Shown here in pieces: positions 12,801 to 24,800 of a stretch of DNA of 64,000 nt. The position numbers and the translations under genes were made by a program. Where the stretch lies: contig CM063284.1 of NCBI GenBank assembly GCA_032173965.1, positions 101,184,410-101,248,409 of the forward strand, given 5' to 3'. Each line of letters starts with the position of its first letter. The stretch's first letter is position 1. The notes under the pieces are model-generated. The model was given only the letters and a program-made list of their open reading frames with translations. It searched no databases and was not told where the DNA came from. This DNA is from Sitta carolinensis (Eukaryota > Chordata > Aves > Passeriformes > Sittidae).

Positions 12801-15800
12801 GGATTTGTAATGACTTCTTTGATAATTCTGTATATGAAACATATTTTTGTTTACATAGACATTTTTGTTCAAATTTAGTGCCATGAATAATTATGCCAAT
12901 TTTTATATTAACATAATGATTAAGTAATGCACGCAGTAAAAGTTTTAGCAATGTAGAGTTTTAGCAACTTCAACAGCTCCTTAGGGGAAATATCTGTGGG
13001 TGCAACAGGAATTTGTTTTTCTGTTTTCAGGTGAAATTGAAATTCCTCTTCTGAATCTTATTGTTAGATTAATATAGAAAGTGGAAATTTTGTATGGTCA
13101 CAGCTTACAGCTTTGTCAGGAAATCATGAAATATGAAGGTGCGTCTGCTAGAAGGATGATTCACAGATTCAATAGGAATCTTTTCCAAGAAAACAAGCTT
13201 ATGGAATAGTAACTGGACAAAAAGATGACACCTTTATTTTAAGAACTTTCACTGTGTTATTTCAGAACATTTCTCAGTCAGACATTAAAGTTCCTCTTGG
13301 CTTTTTATAATTTTTATAACTTTTTCCAAATTATTTCTGCTTATGCATTTTTCAGAATACCAGTGAGGACTTTGAAAAACACAGCTTTAGTTCTTTGCTA
13401 GCGTAGAAATACTAATCTATTCATATCTTGCAAACATTTTTTGTGACACTGCATGCAGTCTTTTGGAAGGCCAAATATATCCATTAATAAATAAGTCTCG
13501 CATAATTTGTTTTATTTATATTCTGTATCCAGGCACACATGTGCTTGGCTTGTTTGGTAGCGGGTTTCTCACATTTAGGACTCCTTCTGACCTTACTGAT
13601 GGCATACACATATATTGGATAAGATGAAGTCACACCAAAATCAGGATTGTACTCAAAAACAACTGGCTGGGATCAATACTGAATGTAAAGACATCTTTGC
13701 AGAATGGAGTATGCAGAACTGAATAATGCCCTAATTTATATTGCTTATACAACTTATAGCAGTCATCCCTGTGTAATTGGAAGCTTTGTGTCTGAGAAGA
13801 TGACTCTATTCCTCTGAAAAATGTTCTGCCCCAGCAGTTCTCTTTGAGGATAATGATGAAGCATAAATACTGAGTGAGTAGCCACTTGTAGCATTATCGG
13901 AGGCTAGAACAGACAGAAGAAGCATTCCCAAGACTATAGTGGATTTTGAATGTGTTAAACAGGGAAAGTTGTGTTGAGTACATTGTGACTAACAAATCTC
14001 AAAGCCCAAGGAGAAATCAGAAATGAGGAGCAGTTCCTCTACATCCATGATTTACAAGACAAAGCAAAATACATTGAATAAATTGAAGCGAAATACATTA
14101 AACTACATTGCTGGCCACGTGGCAATTTAGCGGGAAAAGATGTCCTGTAACTTATGAATATTTGCTGAATGCAGGACCAGAAGGGAGCAGAATTAAGTCC
14201 AATATTTTTATGTATGAATAATTTGGAGCCAGAAAATGAAATTAAGAGAATGAGAATATAACTGAAGCATACAAAAATCTCCTAACCATTAGGATCATGT
14301 GGAATGTTTTCAGTGGAGATGAAAGTAAAACACAAGTTGTTCTGACTTTCTAGCTATAGTGTATTATAAAGCATACTATAGGAATGGAATATGTGATATG
14401 AAGGTCATGTCTGCTTGGCAGCAGGTTCTGAGAACCTTCAGAAACTTTCCCTCATTTCTGTAGGAAATACTCATCACTAACTGTCAATGGAAAGACTTCG
14501 CATTTCAGTAAGAATTGGATTTCATTCTGATTCTGATGCTTATGAGACAGAAATAGGGTGAATCATACTGTGCTTACATAGAAAAGCTTAAAATGAACCA
14601 AAGATGGAGAAGCGTGTTGTGAAACAGAGGTAAAGGATGAAACTAACAGGAACTCAGCAACTAAAAGGAACTCAACAACCCTGATCATTGATGAGAAAAA
14701 TTATATGTCAGTAGGAGAGAGGAAAGCAGACAAACAAGATGTTGATAGAGATATGAACAGAAGAAAATCCAGCATGAATTTCACCCAGATAGAGCCAAAC
14801 TGTAAAATAAGCTCCAAATGTTCTTGGATGCTATGGAAGTTTGAGTCTGAGTCAGCTCCAAACACAGCTCGTTCAGCTCCTTTAAATTACAGCAATTTAC
14901 TTTGTACGCAGGATTTTTTTCATGTTTTTTTTTTTTCCAACCTTGTATCCACCCAAAAGCTCTGAAAGGTCCTAAAGTTTATACCTTTGGCTTGTGTTGA
15001 CAATGAGAGTGAGAAGTGAGTGCTCATAGATTGCTTAATAAAATGCTGTGGAGCTCTCCTGGGAGTTAATGGTATTATGCCCATACAGCAAATCCCCAGT
15101 TAAGAACAGGTATAACATTTTCACTTTGCAGCACCCAAAGACAGATTTCAGGCAGCACATCTCTGTTAAATGTCATACTTATTCTTTGTATTCATTCAGC
15201 TTTTCATGGTGGATCTTACTAGGTTAAGGAAGAACTAAGCTTTTAGACACTCTTAAAAATTAAATCCCCCAGCAGAAAATCTTGCATGTTTTGACTTTGG
15301 GTTTTGTTTTTTTATTAATGTGTTTAGTTTACTGTTTCAGAGGAACAATAGTTTGGGATTTAGTGTTTATCAGGAAGGAGATCTTCATTGTCTCTTAGAC
15401 CTTGTTCTGGTAAAAACTAAAAACTCTCACAGACATTATGGTAGAAAAAGCTTTTATCAATAGACAAAAGTGTTTATAATGAAAACTGTCACGTGCTACT
15501 TGTAGCCCATGCCATAACTTTGGAACTCTGCAAGCTAATTTACAATGAAAGAGCAAAATTAGTTATTGTTTCCTATTAGTTTTGTTTCAGTATTTAACAC
15601 ATCTACTAGGCATCCAACATCTTGTATTAAAATGAAAATGCTGGGAATTTTTTTGATGCTAAGTGGGTTTTTTGCCAACATATGTTCCTTACTTGACAGA
15701 AATATTGTGTAATCCCAGCTTTTTCAGAAATATCAAATATCTCATCTCATTGATAATGATACTTCTAATTAATTTTTCTTTTTCTTCCCTCAATTATTTC

Positions 15801-18800
15801 GATCATCTGAAACAATAGCCTTTATGAATATTTTCATTTTTTGTTCACAAAAGCTGTGAGTCTAACGGAGCCCTGTATCTTTCTAAACATTGGCATAATT
15901 AGATAACAATTTATTAATAGTATTATCTCTTTAAAAGAAAAGACCAGTAAACTGTTCAGTGTGCCAAGAAGATATACTTTACAGCTGTGTCCTGGCAGGG
16001 TGTCCGAAATGGTGTTACACGTCAGTTTACTAAATCTCTCTGAAATGTCATATTGCTGTGATTTGCCAAATGGACTTGCAGCCAGATTTCTCTTCCCACT
16101 TTCTGTAGCTCTGGATCTTGCAGGTCATTGCAAGTTTTCTCATTGGACATAGTAGATGTAATGTTATTATATTCCCATTTTTCATGTTGAAAGGTGATTT
16201 CAAAAAAGAACTTCTTTTGACTTAATATGCGGAATGAAAATACTCACTGAATTTTAGATGTGATGGCAGATGCTATTTTTGAACAGAGCAATTGCTATTA
16301 AACATAAGCAAAAATCGCCCTCCGAAATATTTTTAAACATTTTTCAGATTTGGTGTTTATTATCTAATGTAGCTGCCTTGATTTTTTATTTGCACAGGTT
16401 GTTCGGTGTCACTTCTCTTACTCAGACAAACTGCTCAAGCACTTGGATGATCATCAAGAATCAAGAGTTACATTGGTATCACCATGCCAATCCAATCCTG
16501 CTGCTGGTGATGTACTACACCCTTGCGACTCTCATTCGCCTCTGGCTGCAAGAGCCCATTGTAAGAGTAACTTCTTTCTCTCTTCCCATGACTAATGACT
16601 GTGAGACTGGCCAGTGCAGATACTTGTTAATAGAGGTGAAAAAATTTAGGAAAATTAAGGGGAATAGCAAGTGCAAGGTGATACTATAAATTTGATCTTT
16701 TCACTAAGTGTCTCTGAGAGACTGATCTAACATGGATATTATTCTTAAAATCATTGGGACAATTATGTGAGGAGTGCAATGGCAGAGCATTAATGCTTTG
16801 ATTTGGAAAGGAGGTATCGATATGCAGTAGTGGCTGGACTTGATTGTCTCGATGATCCTAAAGATCTTCTCCAACACAAATGATTCTGAGTCCATGATTC
16901 AAGTTTAGGTGCTGTCAAGTGAAATGCCAACACCTAAGCTTGTCTACCAGAACAGAAGTAGGATACATTTTGGCACAGGATACTGTAAGATAAAACACAT
17001 ATTTGCAATTTTATCAATGATATAGAAAAATTTTTTTGAAACCTTTGCTCCTGTGTGCCTAAGTGAAAATCACAGCTTTCATTTAAGAGCAAAAGAACAA
17101 AGAGGGAAAAAAAAGTAAATCTTTAATTCCTCCAATTTCAGAGGAAAACGGGTATATAGGAACCCAGAGGTATATTAAAAGCTTAGAAACTGAAAGTATA
17201 AAAAGGATGATCCTAAGCATTACTTACATTAATTTCCTGATCCTCAGAGGCCTGATGTGAGTTTTCAAGTTGAGGTTTAGTAGTGCTGTAAACCGCAATG
17301 AAAATACTCATGGCTCTGCCATGAATTAGTGGAGTTTGTAGAAGCAAGGAAAAATGTTGAAAGTTTTCTTATTTTAAGGGTGTTTCTTCATATAATGGAT
17401 AATGGATAATGTAACCATTTAACATTTAAAAAGGCAGTCAAAATATATCGCCTCTGAATTGAGATATCTGGTATTTGGGGATTTCACATATAGGGTTTCA
17501 AAAGGTGAACAGTGGCAGAGCCATCATCAATTTATCTATTATAAAATTCTGTTTTAAGTTTTCAGAATTCTTAATACTATCTTTTCTGAAGTCACATCAT
17601 TGTCATCCAGTACCCTCTGGTATTGGCTATTTTTATGGTCCTTTTTATTTTATTTTTTCTGCAGCTGCAGCTTCTGGAAACTAGATTTTTTTTTTTCTTC
17701 TTTCCTTTAATGAAAACTGAGATTTCCAGATAATAATATGATTTTAGCGCTGGGGCTGTAACTGAAACTTTCACATCTTACAAACTGCTTAGTAAAACCA
17801 TGAGAACTATCCACAGAGGAGTAACCACATGTGAAATGCAGTTAGTTTGAGCCGTGTGATCTCAGCAAGTCTGGGAATTGATTTCCAGTACCTGTACTAT
17901 TTTCATCCAACAGTCACCATCTAAAAGTTTGGTGTTGGACCTAAGTTATTTGCTGTGCTTTTTTCAGTGGAGAGAAGTGGGTCTTTCTGTCTACGAGAGA
18001 GTGAGTGCTGCAATTTCCTACAGGGACTTGAGAGGAACTATAGTGGTCTTGCCTGCATTTCTTTTTTTTTAAACTGCTTGTGGTGTCTGAGATAGATATT
18101 CCCATAAAACACTAAAACCAGTCTCTGAGAACTGCCAGCAAGTGAAATTAGAGATGCTTTCCAAGAAGTTGAGCTAGAGTAAGTATTAAAAGACATTAAT
18201 TTAAGAAACACTGATGTCAAATTCATGGCTACATGAGAGGCAATACAAAGTCTTGGCTTTCCCAAGGGAACTTCAGATGCCAGGGAAATGATGCCTCCCT
18301 CCAAAGATAAATGGATGCTTTAAAAAGGGAAGAATGTAAAGGAAAGTATATCCATCCATTAATATTTATTTTGGATGCAAGTGTTTGTCATTAGAAAGAT
18401 GCTGAGATTTGCAAAATTTACTGTATTTTCTCTATTTTGCACACATCCTCCTTATGGCTTCTTTTTTTTTTTTTTTTTTTTTTGTCTATCTGCATTTTGG
18501 TTTTGTTTAGTAGTGTCATAGATCAGGATTTAAAATTTCTCTTACTAGCTTTTCCCTGGTAGACTGCATTCTCAGTTATTTAAATCCAGAAATAATTGCA
18601 TTCTAGGTTTTGTTGAAATGTTTTCAAACTCGCGAAGTTGTCATGCGTTTGGTTCATTATGGAACTAAATGTATAGCCAGCATCGCAGTCCCCAGTGATT
18701 TCAAAGTACCTCTGTATTTAGCATCTCACTACTAACCTATCTGAAGTTTAAAAAATTACTAAGACAAAATGACATGAGGTGTTTAGTGTAAAGAAGTTGT

Positions 18801-21800
18801 TCTCTATACACTGCTGTCCTGTACAGTAAGAAGTGGCTCATCTTAGGAATTTTGTTCAAAAGAAGATCTTGAACAAAAACTGTTTTGAACAAAACAAGAA
18901 ATACTTTCTCAGTCTAAAAAGATTACATAAGCTAAATATCATGCTGGTGTAGCAGATGCTAAAAGCAGAGTAAAACATGTAGACCTGATGGGATTTTTTT
19001 TCTTGTGTGAATTACATCTTGAGGTCCTCTTGTGGATAAAATTCCTCCTGAATTGCAGCAAGAATTGCCTTTAAGACAGATGCTCTTGAGACTGTCTAAA
19101 TGCTGCAGGTGATGAACAATTTTACAGGAACACCTCCCACTTCAGATATTGAGTTTCAGACTTCAGTTTTTTACATGTGCACCACAATGCCAAAGTATGG
19201 CATGTATGAAATTTCAGTGTTCACTCTCCATGTGGGATTCTGAATGGATCTCACTCGTGCAAAGTGACAGTGGCAGTCAGCGGAAGATTTGCTTTTCTTA
19301 TGCTTGCTATTTTGGATCCTGACTTGTTCTAGCATTGAGTCTTGTGAAATTCTACCTCTGCAAATAAGGAAAATGCAATCTGTCTCTGGAGATTTCAGCT
19401 CACAGTTGTAATTGCTTGTGCTGAATATATGAATAGAGCCCATTCATTCCATGCTGCAAGTAGCAAGTAATAGTACAGGAGTCAGCAGAGTTACAGAAGT
19501 TGAATGTAGAGTCCTCTTATAAAATTTTTATAATTGTTTGAATTAAAAGGTATTTAAGAGCTGCTGAGGAAGAACTGAAAAAATTAGTCAAGTCAAAGGA
19601 CTCTCACAAGCTGTGCTTGTGTAACTAGTGCTGTATTTTCTGACTTTTCTTCCTCTTCTGAGAAAGAAAAAACAAGATTTCCCACCCTACCCTGTTGTGT
19701 CTAAAGCTGAAAATATCTTACTAAAATAATTGTGTGTGTCTTAGGTCTTTTGTATTGTTTTTGTCACCCTGGTGCCAAACTAAATGCCTTTGATAAGCAG
19801 TTCTTTATGGTACATATTTATATTAAAGTTTCAAATGGCAGTGACAATTATTTCATCTTACAGTTTTGCTAGGAATGCCCTTTTACAATCAAATATAAAT
19901 ATACAATCGTATGTGAAATGCGCTACCATTTCCTCTGAGAAGTGAAGCTAAATTAATAATTGTTTATCTAAGTCAAGTAAAAAATAGGACCTTGCTGCTA
20001 GGTTTGGAATGAGGAGAGTTTCAAAATTAGCTAGAAATTGGATGCCCTGTTCCCATGGGTAGCTTTGCAGACCTCTGCCCAGCACCCTGATTTATTCTTC
20101 TATTACATCAGAGGATTTGCCTAACAGTTGCCACCAGCGAGCTGCCACTCAGGAGGCACAGTGCAGGAAGAGTTCTGGTAGGGCTCAAAGAGAAGCTGTA
20201 ACCTACTGTGACTTGCACTCCTCCTCAACTTAGTGATAACATTTGCTGTCTCAGAGAAATAAACCACATGGATTAGAGACAATCACAGTCACAGGACAGT
20301 CCAGATTGAAATGAACTTGGCAGGATCATGTGAAGCAACTTCTTACGAGAGCAGGGCCTCAGATTAAATTTTCCAGGGCCAAATCTTGGGTGGTTCATTG
20401 TTCTTGTGAAGAAAAAAAAATAAATTATATATATATATAACTTTAATTTGTTTTTAATACTCAGAAAGTGTTTCCCTGAAGCAAATTATGTCCTTAGCCT
20501 CTTGTCCTATATCTCCCTTCAAGATTACCCTTGTCTTCTCTAAAACTTATCTTCTCTTAATTTTTTTGCTGTAAGCTGGAAAAAAACCCCCTAATTCCTG
20601 CATCCTCAGCTTCTCCAAACCTCTAATCATCTTGACAACTCTCTGTGGGATCCTCTCCAGATTTTCTGTGTCTCTCTTGAATGGGGGATGCCAGAATTGC
20701 ATTGCAGGTATGGCCTGACACTTGCCAGGAACAGTGAAATAATCACATCCCTTGATCTGCTGGCAGTACTCTGGCTGATGCAGTCCAGGACATGTCTGCC
20801 TTTGCTGCTGCTGGAGTGCAGTCCACTGCTGGCTCTTTTTCAGCTTGCTGTGCAGAAGAGCCTATTCCACAGAGCTGCTTCCCACACAGTCTGTCCACAG
20901 CCTTTACTGTTACATGGGTTTGTTCCAGCTGCAGGACTTTATCTTTGTTAAGCCTTGTGCAATTTTTGTTGTCCCGTCTCTGTATGATGAGTCTTTCTTC
21001 TGGCCCGTTTACCTCCTCCCAGTTCAGTGTCATTCACAAATTTTGTGTGGGTGCAATTCCATCCAGGTAGTTTTGAATAGGACTAGACCTAGTGCCAGTC
21101 TCTGAGGCAATCTACCTTTTTGTCTTTGAGCCTTTACCCTACTTGGAGAAAAAGGCAGTTTAACTAGCTCTCCACCTATCTTGTGCTCCATTTGTCAAAT
21201 CCATTTCTTACCAGCTTGTCAGCAAAGACATTAAGGAACAGTGGTGAAATATGGTGAAATCAAGTTAGCATACACTGCCTTGAAAATTAAACATTGTATT
21301 TTGATGGTTTTGTATTTTATGTGTTTGCGCAAGCTTATGGTATGATTATATGGTAAGCTAAGGTAGTACATGGAGGTCTGTGTAATTCTGGTGTCATGTA
21401 AGTTATAGAAAAGTTATAGAAAAGCAGTTAAAGAAAAGCTCTGTCATTGTTTCTGAAAATGTCATGTCAGAGTCATGTATCTTAAACCAAGTATATTAGC
21501 CACTAAAAGATACTTCAGACATGCTTCGGAGAGGAGCAACAATTGGGGGAAAATTTCAGTTCCTCTGCTGATTGTATTTACAGAGCTACAGCGAGTGCTG
21601 TCATTTGTTGTCATTTAGCAGGAGCCTGATGAAGAGAAATCTATCAGCAGGGAAGATGACAAAGAAATTCCCTGCAGCCCTATTCCAATGACAGCGGAGA
21701 GGAGACGCAGTCTGTGGTATGCAAGCCACTATACAACTGATGAGAGAAAAGTAAGACTGGAGGGGGAAGGGTCTCTGCATTACACAATTACTTTGAATTA

Positions 21801-24800
21801 AGGAAAGCAGTGTTATTTAGCTTGCAAGTAAGATCTCCATGTGTGATTATATAAATCAGATAAAATAGCAAGGCTGCATGGCAGAGTAGGATAGGAATAC
21901 TTTTGTAAAAATGAATTAAACAAAACCAGGAGTCAGTGTAAGGAAATAAATGAAAAGCATGCTCTATGGTTTTGGCTTGTATATTTAAGAAGTGTAGGAC
22001 TGGGCTTTTGGCTTGGGGCCATTATCTTTGAGCAAACCAGCTAGAAAGTCTGTCAGGGAGCTAAACCTGGTGTAAAGATCTGATCTGCCTTGTAACTTTT
22101 AATTAGCACTGTCATTGGTGAGTGGGGACTGCCAGCTTATCTTCTCCTAAGCATACTGGTGTCCTTCTTAAAGAAGCAAAGCAAAGCAGTTTAGGCAGTT
22201 GTGTAAAATATCCTGGAAGGGTCCAGCTCTCTACCACCTGTCTGCACCAGCTGCACTGCAAAATTTCATTGGTTGAGTTATTGTCAAATTTGGGATATAT
22301 GAATGTTCATAAGCCATATATACTCAAGGCCCAAGAAATCCACTTTAATAACAGTAATGGGAAATGAGCTGGCAAATGGATAAAGTATCATATTTTATAT
22401 TTGCACCACCATTTTATTAGAACTATTTTATAATTGTAGTAATTCTAATGATTGTTTAAAAACTTAGTTTTTAAGCATCGGATCATTAGAAAGACATTAG
22501 AAAGCAGTTAATCAGTATAATGCAATACTGATTAATTCTTTGACCTAGTATCCAAAATTTCAATGCTACATCCTCAGTTCTGGTTTAAAATTCACAGGAA
22601 CGTACAGTAAAATTATGTCAAAGCTATGGCACACTGAATATGATTTTATGGTATTGTACAATTCTGCTGACTTTTTAAGAATTCTTTCTGAATTTCTTGG
22701 TGCAAATCTGCAAAAGTCAGCACATATGCATGCATGTGTTCAAGATGTCAGACTTACTAATGCTTGAGCCGTGCTTCTGTAATAATTGTTCTTGCATTGC
22801 CTTTTTCAGCTTCTGTCAATGACCCAAGATGAGTACAAGCCATCGGATGTTAGTATACTACTAGTCTTTGTAATTTTGCAATTCTTCTCAATGTGTGTAA
22901 ATACAGGCGACAATGATACATACAGATAAAACCTTAGATGACATCTGTAAAACTTCTAGATTTATGGTTAGCCTGCCATTTACCCTATAATCTTGATTAT
23001 CCTAATCTAATTGTCTTCTACCTCCTTAATAATTTCCCTGAGAAACCATTGATTGAGCACTTGAAATTCGGCTGCTTGTAGTAGTACCAACTGGCAAGCG
23101 ATCTTTGCTATTTCATTTGGTTTGAATAAGATATGAAAATATGCTTTCTAATGCAAGCCACCTTTAAATTTTATTTAGTTTCTTTGCTGTATTTTTTTAT
23201 TTCATTCATGTTGGAATGCTGAGGCCCTTAAAGCATGACCGACAACACATATGAGTTCAATTTACAGATTACAAAAAATCCAAGTCTTTATTTGAGTAGA
23301 CAGCAAATGATCCATTTATCTTGACTGCTATAGAACTTAATAGCAGACTCTAAAAGCAGAAATGTCCTTTCTGTTTAGCACACATAGAAGAATGGAGATG
23401 AAGATGAATTTTAGGAGCATCCATAGCCCAATCTAAACGTGCTCCACAGTCTGTACTTGGTTCAGCCGGATATGAGTGAACATAACGCAGATACTACTTT
23501 GAAACAGTTCACAGGCTGTTGCACATGCCTGTGCATAATTTTGACAAGCAAGATATGCTCCTGTCTCACAGCTGAGCAGAAGCCAGTCTTGAGCATGTAT
23601 TGCCATCACCAACCCATTGCATGTGAATTTCTGCCAATAGGAAAGATACTGGTGATTGTGATTGCTGGAGCCCTTATCCAAACAAGCACAAGGGCCGAAA
23701 CTGAAAGTCACAAAAATAAAACAATGAAACAGTGTTGAATTAGCACTACCAAGTGACAAAAATGTGTCATCAATAACAATGATTTCCATAAGTGGTTTTA
23801 TTAACAGCTGCAAATATAGATCTCACCACTAATAATTCAAATTGGAAAGTCATTTATAACCATTATTTTAATAATTACTGGAAAAAATTAGACGTGAACT
23901 GAAACCTAAAAATCCTGATGCAGTTTGCCCAAGAAGAAGGGTGAATTTTTGGTTACTTCTATTGGTAACCATGAAAATCTAACAGCAATTAATTTTGAGA
24001 GCTGTTCTGTGTAACTTTTGCATGCAACGTGACTATAACATATTAGTTTCTTGGCAGTAACTGTAGCTACTTATTAACCTCTTTTAACATTGCCACTCCA
24101 AGAGTAGCAAAACACAGAAGTAAGAGTCCCACCCTCCTAGGAGCCAGGGTAAATGCAGTGCCTCTCCCGGTGTCCTGGCAGGTGCTGCTGGTAACAGTGA
24201 ACGGGAACCCCGCTGACTACCACACCATCCACCCTGCACTGCCTCTGGAAAATGGTCCAGGCAAAGCAGACGTGTACTCCACACCACAGTACAAGTGGGA
24301 GTCTTCGGATGGCACGTCAGGTAGTAAATTGCTGAGGAATTGTCACTTTTTCCATGTGTTTTTCAAGTCTGTTTCTCCAGTCACTGCCTCTAGCATTTCT
24401 TGTCCTTTTGGTAAGCTCTTTGGCCTGTTAAAGTTAAATAAATGCTGTCACCTTACAGTGATGGGTGCCCATAGGGCAGTTTTGTAAACTGGGCTGTAGG
24501 TGTATACCATCCAAAATACTTTGCCTACCAACACAGTGATCTGAGTTACCCATCAGATTGATTGCAAGCAAAATAATTGCAGGAGAGGATGCATGTACTC
24601 TCTTTAAACCAACATGGATTGCAAATAAGAGTTTCTTTTTCTACTTAGAAAAGGAAGAGGAGGAGGAGGAGGAAGAAGAGGAAGTTACTCAGGAGGAAAA
24701 AGAAAATGTTAAATTACATGCCCTGGTCTCTGTGTTTCAATTTATCATGAAACAAAGCTACATTTGTGCTCTGATAGCTATGATGGTAAGTACTGGCAAC

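Larger units (their letters stand above)
870..16397. other. PIEZO2: 15.5 kb intron
   Basis: Runs from GTGAGA to TTGCACAG. It holds a CR1 fragment at about 3067-3575, a cluster of ATATTGCAA units near 4361-4415, a pyrimidine tract near 11905-11975 and a T-tract at 11087-11116. The rest is AT-rich and I recognise nothing in it. Open frames in either strand here (for example 6598-7063, 8423-8725, 11246-11596, 14705-14965) have no family resemblance I can name and look like chance. Confidence 0.85.
16561..21618. other. PIEZO2: 5.1 kb intron
   Basis: Runs from GTAAGA to TTTAG. It holds a CR1 3' remnant at about 16820-16900, a 22-base T run at 18462-18483, an inverted repeat at 18850-18878, an AT dinucleotide run near 20426-20439 and an antisense CR1 at about 20475-21240. 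The remainder shows nothing I recognise. Confidence 0.85.

Noticed and set aside
20688..21105. Four overlapping frames of 86-96 codons
   Set aside because: They lie in an antisense CR1 fragment and overlap on both strands, as repeats often allow.
23433..23813. Overlapping 99- and 126-codon frames on opposite strands
   Set aside because: No recognisable family, no repeat match I can name, no flanking splice logic; taken as chance.
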